From Seonamhaeicola sp. (GTDB lineage Bacteria > Bacteroidota > Bacteroidia > Flavobacteriales > Flavobacteriaceae): a stretch of DNA of 64,000 nt. How positions within the stretch are numbered: position 1 is the first letter of the stretch; each line of letters starts with the position of its first letter. Below are positions 55,908 to 64,000 of this stretch, in pieces. The translations under genes were made by a program, and so were the position numbers. The DNA lies in the NCBI RefSeq assembly GCF_028281565.1, contig NZ_JANQJQ010000021.1, positions 62,001 through 126,000 on the forward strand. The letters are read 5' to 3'. The notes beneath the pieces are model-generated. The model was given only the letters and a program-made list of their open reading frames with translations. It was not told the DNA's origin and made no database searches.

Positions 55908-58900
55908 ATGTCAAAAGGTATGAGTTTTTGCACTCTGGTGGTAGGGGTGCTCATGGTATTTTCGTGTGGCGGTCCGGGTATTCCCGATACCGTGGCTATG
56001 GAGTATGATAAACTTCCGAAAAAGTTAGATTTTAATCAGCATGTCAAGCCTATTTTATCAGATAAGTGCTTTCTCTGTCATGGACCTGATAAAAACAATA
56101 TTAAGGGAGGGGTGCAGTTGCATAATGCCGAAGCGGCCTATTCCGAATTGCCTGAGAATCCTGGAAGGGTTGCCATTAAGCCCAAGAATTTAGGGAAGAG
56201 CGAGTTTTTTCATCGTATCATGACCGATGATCCCGAATTGATCATGCCGGTGCCTAGTTCACATTTAACTTTAAGTGATTATGAAAAGGCCGTTTTAATT
56301 AAGTGGATCGAAGATGGCGCGGAGTATAAAGACCACTGGGCCTTCTTAAAGCCGGAAAATCACGAAATTCCAGAAGTAAAAAATGAAGATCAGGTGGCTA
56401 ACCCTATTGACAATTTTGTGTTGGAGGAATTGGAACTGCGCGATTTAAAACTTTTAAAAAGGGCTGATAAGGAATTATTACTAAGGAGGGCTTCTATCGA
56501 TTTGACCGGTTTACCTCCAACAATAGAAGAAATAGACGCTTTTTTAAAGGATACTTCCCCTAACGCTTTTGAAAAACAAATAGACCGTCTTTTAGCTTCT
56601 CCAAATTATGGGGAACAGCGTACTTTGGACTGGATGGACCTGGCAAGATACGCAGATACCCATGGTTATAGTGTGGATCGCTATCGAGATGTGTCGCCCT
56701 GGCGTGACTGGGTCATTAAGAGTTTTAATGAAAATATGCCATATGACCAGTTCATTCTATGGCAAATGGCGGGAGATATGCTGCCTGATGCCTCAAGGGA
56801 GCAAAAGTTGGCAACAACCTTTAACAGGTTGCACCCCCAAAATATGGAAGGCGGGATTATAGATGAAGAATTCCGTTCTGAGTATGTGTCTGATAGAACA
56901 GTGGTTATGGGGCAAGGCTTTTTAGGCTTGACTTTGGAATGCGCCAAATGTCACGACCATAAATATGATCCTATTTCTCAAAAGGATTATTTCCAACTAT
57001 ATAGTTTCTTTAACAATGTAGACGAAACCGGGTTGATTTCCTGGGATAATGCAACTCCGGTTCCTGCCATGATGATTCCAACTGAAGAACAGGAGAAAGT
57101 AATCGCTTACCTGGAAACGCTTGTTGATGATACAGAGACAACACTTGAAGAAACTGTAAATAAAGAAACGGAAAAGGCTGAAAACTGGATTGCTAAGCAA
57201 GGTTATAAAACGATTCCATCTAAAGCTAAACCAAAGGCTTTGGTGGCTGCATTTAATTTTGATAATGGTAAACTGGTAAATAGCATTGGTGGCAATGGTA
57301 AAAACAACGTTCGTATGCGCCAACAGTTTGCTGATAATGAGCCTACTGTATTCAAAAAAGGCGCTCAAGGTAAAGGACTTTATATGGATGGTGACACCTG
57401 GCTGGATCTTGATAAAATTGGTATTTATCAAAGGGCCGAAGCCTTTTCAATTAGTATAGATGTTTTTCTGCCTGAAGATTTAGAAACAGGGGTTGTTTTT
57501 CACAAAATGAATAGTCCGGAACTACATAGTTTTAGAGGGTATCATTTGAAAATTAAAGACAATAAACTAGAAGTATTATTGGCACATGTATGGCCTGATA
57601 ACGCCCTTGTAGTGGAGTCTTTAGAAAATGTGCCAAAAGAAAAATGGGTGCAACTCACCATGACCTATGATGGTTCCAGTAAAGCAAGTGGAGTTTCTAT
57701 TTACATGGATGGTAAAAAACTTCGAACTAAGACGACTTTTGATAACCTTTATAAAGACATCATATTTCATGGGTTACAATTATATGAAAATAGCCCTATC
57801 ATAGAGCCTGGTTTACGAATTGGTGCGGTTTGGAGAGGAAAAGGTATTAGAGGTGCGGTAGTGGATAATTTAATGGTTTTTGAAAAAGAACTTACCGAAA
57901 TTGAGGTCCTGCAAATTTCCAATGCCGATAAATTAAATGGGATTAAGCAAAAATCTTATGCTAATTTAACCAAGGAAGAAAAACAAGCGCTTTCAGAATA
58001 TTATCTCTCAGTTAATTCGAAACCATATAATTCAGTTCTTGATAAACTGGAAAAAGAAAGGTTGGTTTTGGTTGATAGCATGGATAATGTGAAACAGATT
58101 ATGGTGATGAAGGAAAGCGAAACTCCCAGGCAAGCCTATGTGTTGGATAGGGGGCAGTATGATTCACCAACAGATTCTGTGTTCCCAAATACCCCGGCAG
58201 AAATATTTGAATTCCCAAAAGGTTTAGAGAAAAATAGAATTGGTTTGGCCAAATGGTTAACGCATCCCGATAATCCATTAACAGCCAGAGTGACGGTGAA
58301 TCGTTATTGGCAAAATCTTTTTGGAAGAGGTATTGTTAAAACCGCCGAAGATTTTGGAAACCAGGGCGAATTACCTACACATCCAAAACTATTAGATTGG
58401 TTGGCATTGGAATTCATTAAATCCGGATGGAATGTAAAAGCATTGCACAAAACCATTATGATGTCCAACACCTATCAACAAAGTAGTACGGCTAGTAAGG
58501 AGCTGATGGAAATGGATGGCGAAAACTTGCTGCTGGCCAGAGGGCCTTCGAAGCGTTTATCTGGTGAAATGTTAAGGGATAACGCTTTATATGCTTCAGG
58601 GTTGTTAAGTGAAAAAATTGGAGGAGAAAGTGTGAACCCTTATCAACCGCCGGGATTATGGCGTGTTAGTGGTGGAACCTATGAGCAGGGTACAGGTGAA
58701 GAATTATATAGAAGAAGTATGTACACCATCTGGAAACGTACGGTACCACATCCAACCATAGCCACCTTTGATGCACCATCAAGGGACTTGTGTACTACAA
58801 GAAGGCAGGAAACCAATACGCCTTTGCAGGCGCTTGTCTTATTGAATGATCCAACCTTTGTGGAAGCGGCAAGGGTATTAGGTAAAAAGATGGTCGAGTA

Positions 58901-59159
58901 TGATAGCTTAGACGAAGGTATTTCTAAAACCTATAGAAAGTTAACGGGTCGAACCATTAAACCAAAAGAACTGGAGGTGCTTACGGATTTACAAAAGTCG
59001 GAATTTGAAAAGTTCAGAAACAACAATGCGAAGGCACGAGGTTGGATTAGTATAGGGGAATATAAAATTGATCCCCAGGATGATATAGCCCTGGTGGCTG
59101 CAAATGCCGTTGTGGCATCTACAATAATCAATTCGGATGCCTTTATAACAAAACGATAA
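55908..59159 (+). CDS. Planctomycete-type cytochrome c/DUF1549/LamG/DUF1553 lipoprotein
   Basis: Large surface protein of unknown catalytic role. I start at 55908 (MSKGMSFCTLV with lipobox FSCGG); an ATG 57 bp upstream would add a non-signal N-terminus. In order: a PSCyt1 domain with one haem motif CFLCH (about residues 54-58 from this start), DUF1549 (about 165-370: RRASIDLTGLPPTIEEIDAF, MDLARYADTHGYSVD and ECAKCHDHKYDP, a second CxxCH), a LamG-like beta domain (about 450-620), and DUF1553 (about 780-1030: LTARVTVNRYWQNLFGRGIV and TTRRQETNTPLQALVLLNDP). This architecture is typical of Planctomycetes and Verrucomicrobia. It is followed by DUF1501 after 11 bp, the usual partner. Confidence 0.9.
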   Translation: MSKGMSFCTLVVGVLMVFSCGGPGIPDTVAMEYDKLPKKLDFNQHVKPILSDKCFLCHGPDKNNIKGGVQLHNAEAAYSELPENPGRVAIKPKNLGKSEFFHRIMTDDPELIMPVPSSHLTLSDYEKAVLIKWIEDGAEYKDHWAFLKPENHEIPEVKNEDQVANPIDNFVLEELELRDLKLLKRADKELLLRRASIDLTGLPPTIEEIDAFLKDTSPNAFEKQIDRLLASPNYGEQRTLDWMDLARYADTHGYSVDRYRDVSPWRDWVIKSFNENMPYDQFILWQMAGDMLPDASREQKLATTFNRLHPQNMEGGIIDEEFRSEYVSDRTVVMGQGFLGLTLECAKCHDHKYDPISQKDYFQLYSFFNNVDETGLISWDNATPVPAMMIPTEEQEKVIAYLETLVDDTETTLEETVNKETEKAENWIAKQGYKTIPSKAKPKALVAAFNFDNGKLVNSIGGNGKNNVRMRQQFADNEPTVFKKGAQGKGLYMDGDTWLDLDKIGIYQRAEAFSISIDVFLPEDLETGVVFHKMNSPELHSFRGYHLKIKDNKLEVLLAHVWPDNALVVESLENVPKEKWVQLTMTYDGSSKASGVSIYMDGKKLRTKTTFDNLYKDIIFHGLQLYENSPIIEPGLRIGAVWRGKGIRGAVVDNLMVFEKELTEIEVLQISNADKLNGIKQKSYANLTKEEKQALSEYYLSVNSKPYNSVLDKLEKERLVLVDSMDNVKQIMVMKESETPRQAYVLDRGQYDSPTDSVFPNTPAEIFEFPKGLEKNRIGLAKWLTHPDNPLTARVTVNRYWQNLFGRGIVKTAEDFGNQGELPTHPKLLDWLALEFIKSGWNVKALHKTIMMSNTYQQSSTASKELMEMDGENLLLARGPSKRLSGEMLRDNALYASGLLSEKIGGESVNPYQPPGLWRVSGGTYEQGTGEELYRRSMYTIWKRTVPHPTIATFDAPSRDLCTTRRQETNTPLQALVLLNDPTFVEAARVLGKKMVEYDSLDEGISKTYRKLTGRTIKPKELEVLTDLQKSEFEKFRNNNAKARGWISIGEYKIDPQDDIALVAANAVVASTIINSDAFITKR

Positions 59160-59170
59160 AATAGTTCATT

Positions 59171-60673
59171 ATGTGTGATCATCATGATATATTGAGATCG
59201 AACAATAAAGATCTTCAAAGCATTGAAAAGCAAATAGACAGGAGGTATTTTTTAAAGAAGACCTCTTTAGGTATTGGGGCGCTGGCCTTAGGGAGTTTAC
59301 TGAATACTGAAAAAGCATGGAGTTCCATTGGAAATTCTGGAGCGGGGGTCAATGCCTTTGCAAAAAATAAGCTAGGCTTGCCACATCACTTACCAAAAGC
59401 AAAACGGATTATCTATTTGTTCCAAAGTGGCGGTCCGTCGCAATTGGATCTATTTGATTATAAACCCAGGTTGGTGGATATGTTTGGTAAAGATTTACCG
59501 GAATCGGTTATTGGTGGGCAACGATTAACGGGGATGAGTGGAAGTCAAAGTACTTTACCCGTGGCGCCTTCACTGTTTAAATTCAAACAATACGGTGAGT
59601 CCAGAGCCTGGGTGAGCGAAATCATGCCGCATTTATCGGAAGTGGTTGATGACTTGTGTTTCATCAAATCCATGCAAACGGATCAGATTAACCATACGCC
59701 GGCAGTGACTTTTATGCAGACCGGACATCAATTACCCGGTAGACCATCGATTGGGTCGTGGTTAAGTTATGGATTGGGGTCTGACAATGAAAATCTACCA
59801 ACTTTCATTACTTTGATTTCCAAAAACGGAAAAGGCCAACCCCTTAAAGCAGGTTTATGGGGCAACGGATTTTTGCCAACAGAGCATCAAGGCGTGCAAT
59901 TCCGTTCCGGGAAAGATCCCGTATTATACTTAAACAATCCGGATAATTACGACGGAACCGACCGGAAAAAAATGCTGGATTATTTAGATAAATTGAACTC
60001 CATTCAGCATGATGCCTATGGGGATCCTGAGATTCAGGCCAGAATGACCCAATATGAGATGGCTTTTAGAATGCAAACCTCCATTCCCGAAGTAACCGAT
60101 ACCTCCAATGAGCCGGAGCACATTTTTGAAATGTATGGAAAGGACAGTAGGGACGCTGGAACCTATGCGGCCAACTGCTTAATGGCAAGGAAATTATTGG
60201 AAAAAGGTGTGAAGTTTGTCCAACTATATCATCAAGGTTGGGACCAGCATATTGGTTGTCCCGGAGGTGTTAAAAATAAGGCACGACAAACAGATCAGGC
60301 TACAGCTGCTCTAATTAAAGATCTTAAACAGAGAGGGATGCTGGAAGACACGCTTGTTGTTTGGGGCGGTGAGTTTGGAAGAACTGTGTATTCACAAGGG
60401 CAATTGACTAAGAAAAACTACGGAAGAGATCATCACCCAAAAGCCTTTACCATGTGGATGGCCGGAGCAGGAGTGAAGCCAGGGTTTTCTTATGGTGAAA
60501 CGGATGATTTCAGCTACAACGTCACTAAAGATCCCGTTCATGTACACGATTTTCACGCGACTTTATTGCACTTATTTGGTGTAGATCACGAGCGATTAAC
60601 ATTTAAACATCAGGGTAGACGCTATAGACTGACAGATGTTCATGGCCACCTGGTAAAAGATATCCTAACTTAA
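59171..60673 (+). CDS. DUF1501 protein with Tat signal
   Basis: A 500-residue protein of the alkaline phosphatase/sulfatase-like superfamily, exported folded by the Tat system: DRRYFLKK (R24-R25) then GIGALALGSLL. Visible blocks are IYLFQSGGPSQLDLFDYKP, INHTPAVTFMQTGHQLPGRP, VVWGGEFGRTV, YGRDHHPKAFTMWMAGAG and DFHATLLHLFGVDHERLTF, which are the conserved blocks of DUF1501. The conserved Asp, His and Glu residues could bind metal. It is almost always found beside a DUF1553 gene, as here. Function unproven; a role with sugar modification is guessed from the sulfatase neighbourhood. Confidence 0.92.
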   Translation: MCDHHDILRSNNKDLQSIEKQIDRRYFLKKTSLGIGALALGSLLNTEKAWSSIGNSGAGVNAFAKNKLGLPHHLPKAKRIIYLFQSGGPSQLDLFDYKPRLVDMFGKDLPESVIGGQRLTGMSGSQSTLPVAPSLFKFKQYGESRAWVSEIMPHLSEVVDDLCFIKSMQTDQINHTPAVTFMQTGHQLPGRPSIGSWLSYGLGSDNENLPTFITLISKNGKGQPLKAGLWGNGFLPTEHQGVQFRSGKDPVLYLNNPDNYDGTDRKKMLDYLDKLNSIQHDAYGDPEIQARMTQYEMAFRMQTSIPEVTDTSNEPEHIFEMYGKDSRDAGTYAANCLMARKLLEKGVKFVQLYHQGWDQHIGCPGGVKNKARQTDQATAALIKDLKQRGMLEDTLVVWGGEFGRTVYSQGQLTKKNYGRDHHPKAFTMWMAGAGVKPGFSYGETDDFSYNVTKDPVHVHDFHATLLHLFGVDHERLTFKHQGRRYRLTDVHGHLVKDILT

Positions 60674-60683
60674 AATTTTTAAT

Positions 60684-61814
60684 ATGTCTACAAGAAGAAA
60701 CTTTTTAAAGAAAACAGGATTGGCAGGAGCTGCATTGGCAACCTCTTCATCGGTTTTTGGAGCTTCAATTATAACAAAAAATAAAGCGTCAAATCATTTG
60801 TTGAATGAAACCGATACCATTCTGGGACATGGTGATTACAGATATAAACTCACAAAGAACTGGGCTCAAATGAGTTCTACCAGGATCCCTTTACTCAATT
60901 GTCATGAGATGGTAATGGATAGTAAAGGACGTTTGATTATGGTTGGAGACCATCCGCAGAATAATATCCTGATCTTTGATAAATCGGGTAAGTTGTTGGA
61001 TTATTGGGGTACGGCATATCAGGGAGGTCATGGATTAACCCTTCACGATGAAGGCGGTGAAGACATGTTGTATATCACCGACTCCGGATGGGCATTGGGT
61101 AAAAATAATAAAATGGTAAAGCACAATGGCCGTGTGGCAAAAACTACGGTTGACGGCAAGGTGATCTTTGATATTGGGCACCCTGTGACTATTGGTGTTT
61201 ATAAGCCGGGAGAAGATTTTTGTCCTACCGAAACAGCCATAGGGCCTAACGGGGATATCTATGTAGCCGATGGCTATGGGCAAAGCAGAATCATTCAATA
61301 TGATTCTAATGGACGCTACATTCGTCATTGGGGTGGTAGCGATAATCCCGATCCAAATTACAAATTAGTAAGTGCGCACGGTGTAGCTATTGATTATCGC
61401 GAACCAGGTAACCCTATGGTGGTTTGTACTTCACGTTCACAACAGTGTTTTAAATATTACACTTTAGATGGTAAGTACATTAAAACTGTGAACATGCCTA
61501 ATATGCAAGTATGTAGAGCGGTTTTTGACGATAACAATTTATATGCAGGGGTATGTTGGTCGCAACCCAAGGTTGGAAAAACCAATTGGAGAGATCATAC
61601 GGGCTTTGTGACCATTATGGAGGGTGATAAAGTAGTGTCTAATCCGGGAGGTACAGAACCCGTTTATAAAGATGGTGTACTTCAAAAGTCTTATCAAATT
61701 GACGAAAAACCAATTTTACATGGTCATGACGTGTGTATAGACGAGGATAAAAATATATACATCTGCCAGTGGAATGCGAACCATTCAGCGCCATACAAAC
61801 TAACACGCATCTAA
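60684..61814 (+). CDS. NHL-type beta-propeller protein with Tat signal
   Basis: A 376-residue exported protein: twin-arginine signal (TRRNFLKKTGLAGAALA), then six propeller blades with motifs such as NNILIFDKSGKLLDYW, GPNGDIYVADGYGQSRIIQY and DEDKNIYICQWN. The pattern resembles peptidyl-alpha-hydroxyglycine alpha-amidating lyase-like propellers, which here probably bind a sugar or a partner protein. It lies 10 bp after the DUF1501 gene and 19 bp before the next gene. Confidence 0.82.
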   Translation: MSTRRNFLKKTGLAGAALATSSSVFGASIITKNKASNHLLNETDTILGHGDYRYKLTKNWAQMSSTRIPLLNCHEMVMDSKGRLIMVGDHPQNNILIFDKSGKLLDYWGTAYQGGHGLTLHDEGGEDMLYITDSGWALGKNNKMVKHNGRVAKTTVDGKVIFDIGHPVTIGVYKPGEDFCPTETAIGPNGDIYVADGYGQSRIIQYDSNGRYIRHWGGSDNPDPNYKLVSAHGVAIDYREPGNPMVVCTSRSQQCFKYYTLDGKYIKTVNMPNMQVCRAVFDDNNLYAGVCWSQPKVGKTNWRDHTGFVTIMEGDKVVSNPGGTEPVYKDGVLQKSYQIDEKPILHGHDVCIDEDKNIYICQWNANHSAPYKLTRI

Positions 61815-61833
61815 AGAATTTACCTTTTATTTT

Positions 61834-63216
61834 ATGAGTGAAACGTCAGACTTTGTACTGTTTTTAGGAAGATTTCATCCATTAGTTGTTCACCTTCCTA
61901 TCGGGTTTTTATTTTTTGCATTTATGCTGGAACTTCTTGGTAGAAAAAAGCAGTATGAAGCTTTAACCAGTGCGGTTCCTTTGGCTTTATTGAGCGGATT
62001 TGTGTCCGCTGTATTGGCCTGTGTTTTGGGGTATATGTTGTCCTTAAGTGGCGATTATGAGCAAGGCATGCTGGATAGCCATTTTTGGTTTGGTATCGTT
62101 ACAACGGTACTTGTTTTAGTCGCTTGGCTAATCAGGACTGGCAAGATAAAACTTCAAGAGAAACAGAGCCTGAAAGCCAATATTTCAACCATTACGTTAA
62201 TAGTCATTCTACTGAGTGTTACGGGTCACTATGGTGGTAATTTGACGCACGGAAGTGACTATTTGACCAAGTACATGCCGTTTAATAACACGGAGGAAAC
62301 CATCTTGACTCCCGTTGCAAAAGTAGAGGATGCAGTAGTCTTTGATTATTTGGTAGCCCCTATTTTGGATGCAAAATGTACCAGTTGTCATAATGAAAGT
62401 AAGAAAAAAGGCGGATTGTCCCTAATTGATTCCCTTTCGATTATGAAAGGAGGTAAAGGAGGTGATGCCTTGATAGCCGGTAAATCATTGGAGTCTGAAA
62501 TAGTCAAAAGGGTGTTGTTAAATCCGCATCATGACGATTTTATGCCGCCTGAGGGGAAAACACCTTTAACAGAAGAGGAAATCGACATAGTAAAATACTG
62601 GATCGATCATGCTGCTGCCGGATTTAGTACTAAAGTCGGGCATGTTGAAACATCAGAGCATATTAAAGAAATAGCATCAGTCATGTTGGGATTAAGTAAC
62701 GATCCGAATAAAGTTGAATTACCTGTGGTTACAAAAGTCGAAGAAAGTGTTTTGCAGGAGATTATTTCGGAAGGATTTACTGTATCTGAACTGGTTTTTG
62801 ATTCAAATATCTATGCCGTAGTGTTACCGTCAAAAACCATTACGGAGAATAACATGGGGGAATTGGGCAAAAAACTTCAAGTACTGGCAAAAATAAAAGA
62901 CAATGTGCTTTGGTTGCATCTAGAGGACAATCAGGTTACTGATGACCATTTGGAGATCATAAATACCTTTAGTAATCTTCAGAAATTGAAACTCAGTAGA
63001 AATCCGCTTACCGATGCAGGGGTGTCTCAGATTTCAAATCCAATTATAGAGAGTTTAAACCTTTACGGAACTAAAATTACCAGGGCAAGTTTAGAGCCGC
63101 TTTCAAAATTAACGAACTTAAAAAATGTATATGTTTGGGAAACGGCTATTTTAAAGGAGGATGTAGATGCCCTTCAGTTAAGATCTGAGTTTCCAAAGTT
63201 TGTTCTGGGTATTTAA
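61834..63216 (+). CDS. DUF2231 membrane protein with PSCyt1 haem domain and leucine-rich repeats
   Basis: A 460-residue inner-membrane protein with four helices in a DUF2231 unit (about 10-140: FHPLVVHLPIGFLFFAFMLE, FVSAVLACVLGYMLSLSGDY). A periplasmic cytochrome of the PSCyt1 type follows (haem motif CTSCH with Cys182, Met ligand likely in DDFMPPEGK), and a C-terminal leucine-rich repeat region (about 355-455: LWLHLEDNQVTDDHLEII, LQKLKLSRNPLTDAGV) comes last. This is another layout common in Planctomycetes. As last gene of the operon it may pass electrons between the membrane and the DUF1553 haem protein. Confidence 0.88.
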   Translation: MSETSDFVLFLGRFHPLVVHLPIGFLFFAFMLELLGRKKQYEALTSAVPLALLSGFVSAVLACVLGYMLSLSGDYEQGMLDSHFWFGIVTTVLVLVAWLIRTGKIKLQEKQSLKANISTITLIVILLSVTGHYGGNLTHGSDYLTKYMPFNNTEETILTPVAKVEDAVVFDYLVAPILDAKCTSCHNESKKKGGLSLIDSLSIMKGGKGGDALIAGKSLESEIVKRVLLNPHHDDFMPPEGKTPLTEEEIDIVKYWIDHAAAGFSTKVGHVETSEHIKEIASVMLGLSNDPNKVELPVVTKVEESVLQEIISEGFTVSELVFDSNIYAVVLPSKTITENNMGELGKKLQVLAKIKDNVLWLHLEDNQVTDDHLEIINTFSNLQKLKLSRNPLTDAGVSQISNPIIESLNLYGTKITRASLEPLSKLTNLKNVYVWETAILKEDVDALQLRSEFPKFVLGI

Positions 63217-63246
63217 ATGCCGAAATTAACTATAATATAAAACTAA

Positions 63247-63284
63247 TGTCACTTCAAGCCTGTTCGGGCCGACTTGAAGTGACA
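63247..63284. terminator. Bidirectional terminator between convergent genes
   Basis: TGTCACTTCAAG and CTTGAAGTGACA pair perfectly over 12 bp with a 14-nt loop. It lies 30 bp after the DUF2231 gene and 32 bp after the stop of the minus-strand gene. The sequence resembles short dispersed repeat hairpins of Flavobacteriaceae, so it may also exist in other copies. Confidence 0.7.
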
Positions 63285-63316
63285 ATAATCTGTTAAACAG
63301 GGTTTGAGTTATTTAA

Positions 63317-64000
63317 TTATTCCGGCTCTTGTTCAGTAAGTCTAAACTTGTCAATGGCATGATGATCTGATCTGGCAGCAATTTCGACTGTATATTCTTT
63401 AGCTTCGTCAAAGCGTACAAAAATGGAGTGGAAATTATTATCAAAGGTTCCGGTGGTCCATGTCCAGGCATTACCCGTATTCATATAAACCTTAAAGAAG
63501 CCGTTGCCGTTTTCGCCTGCAGGATTTGGAGTTTTACCTGAGCCTTTTGGGTAAACAATGCTTCCATCTCTCTTTCCGTAGAAGTCATCGGCATCAGGGA
63601 ACCTTAGCCAGCTATCGTTGTGTTCCGTCGTAGGATTACTTGGGTCCACCTTTCCAATGTATGATCTCCAATTAAATTGATAGGTTCCAGCTCTAGGGAT
63701 ATTTATTTTATATGTTAATCTGCCGGCGGCACCAATATTGGCTTCTCCTCTCCAGAATTGATTAGGTCCTTCCCAAATGATGTAGCCATCACCTGAAAAA
63801 TCAGCTATCGTCGTTCTTTCTTTCCAATCATCTATCACTGTAATACTTTCGGTTTCAACTTCTATCACATTGGCAACAAAATCTTCTTCGCACTCACAGG
63901 AGGCTGTATTTAATGTAAATCCTGAAGGACAGGTTTTGGTGCATTCGCATTCACAGGAATTTGAGTTTAAGGTGTAGCCAGAATCGCAAGTTTTGGTGCA
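63317..64000 (-). CDS. Secreted protein with cysteine-rich repeats and C-terminal carbohydrate-binding-like domain, 5' end outside window
   Basis: The frame stays open through the right edge, so the protein is longer than the 228 residues seen. Its visible N-terminal part is made of 19-residue repeats (CTKTCDSGYTLNSNSCECE and CTKTCPSGFTLNTASCECE), resembling short EGF-like linkers. The last 175 residues form a beta-rich domain (DWKERTTIADFSGDGYIIW, PRAGTYQFNWRSYIG, NGNGFFKVYMNTGNAWTW, SDHHAIDKFRLTE) like a galactose-binding-type carbohydrate-binding module. No catalytic motif is visible; any enzyme domain would be to the right. It is convergent with the DUF2231 gene. Confidence 0.82.
   Translation of the reverse strand, partial: CTKTCDSGYTLNSNSCECECTKTCPSGFTLNTASCECEEDFVANVIEVETESITVIDDWKERTTIADFSGDGYIIWEGPNQFWRGEANIGAAGRLTYKINIPRAGTYQFNWRSYIGKVDPSNPTTEHNDSWLRFPDADDFYGKRDGSIVYPKGSGKTPNPAGENGNGFFKVYMNTGNAWTWTTGTFDNNFHSIFVRFDEAKEYTVEIAARSDHHAIDKFRLTEQEPE
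63887..64000 (-). repeat. 57-bp tandem repeats encoding 19-residue cysteine-rich units
   Basis: Two complete coding units (63944-64000 and 63887-63943) are seen and the series continues beyond the window. Each unit holds four Cys in the pattern C-x3-C-x10-C-x-C. Confidence 0.75.

Overview
The window reads as chromosomal DNA of a marine, polysaccharide-degrading member of the Flavobacteriaceae (Bacteroidota). The evidence is two SusC/SusD pairs, two hybrid two-component regulators, an ECF sigma/FecR pair, a type IX secretion sorting tail, many lipoproteins, five sulfatases, AT-rich spacers and promoters matching the TAnnTTTG type of this phylum. No tRNA, rRNA, insertion sequence, phage or CRISPR array was seen. 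The first and last genes are cut by the window edges.

Layout. (1) 1-16000: two hybrid two-component (HTCS) regulators, a GH2 plus sulfatase operon, and two LamG-type surface or secreted proteins. (2) 16488-28709: a + strand run of SusC, SusD, sulfatase, GH30-like lipoprotein, second sulfatase, and a clan GH-A enzyme with FN3 domains. Regions 1 and 2 look like one polysaccharide utilization locus for a sulfated, probably galactose-containing, algal polysaccharide. A 27-bp operator-like motif recurs upstream of four of its transcription units. (3) 28886-43021: an ECF sigma factor and FecR anti-sigma factor, a SusC with an N-terminal STN signalling domain, SusD, a VCBS/ASPIC repeat lipoprotein, a GH35-like enzyme and an SGNH acetylesterase. 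This is a second locus with a different, cell-surface signalling type of control.

(4) 43220-46940: a tight minus-strand operon of a small lipoprotein, an unknown lipoprotein, a monohaem cytochrome c, a YceI protein, an OB-fold membrane protein and a DUF5777 barrel. An FNR/CRP-like palindrome lies in front of it, which suggests an oxygen- or nitric-oxide-related redox function unrelated to the sugar loci. (5) 46950-50204: a TPR/LuxR-like membrane regulator inside unusually large spacers. These hold direct-repeat operators, good promoters, an array of hairpins and a candidate small RNA. (6) 50205-63216: GH28 and two sulfatases with no SusCD, a divergent AraC regulator, and a four-gene operon of planctomycete-type proteins (PSCyt1/DUF1549/DUF1553, DUF1501, NHL propeller, DUF2231/PSCyt1/LRR). 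(7) The right edge holds a truncated secreted protein with cysteine-rich 19-residue repeats.

The least explained parts are the structured non-coding region around the TPR/LuxR regulator, the cytochrome/YceI/DUF5777 operon, and the planctomycete-type quartet. Family calls come from reading motifs by eye; no database search was run, and sulfatase and glycoside hydrolase subfamilies are left open.
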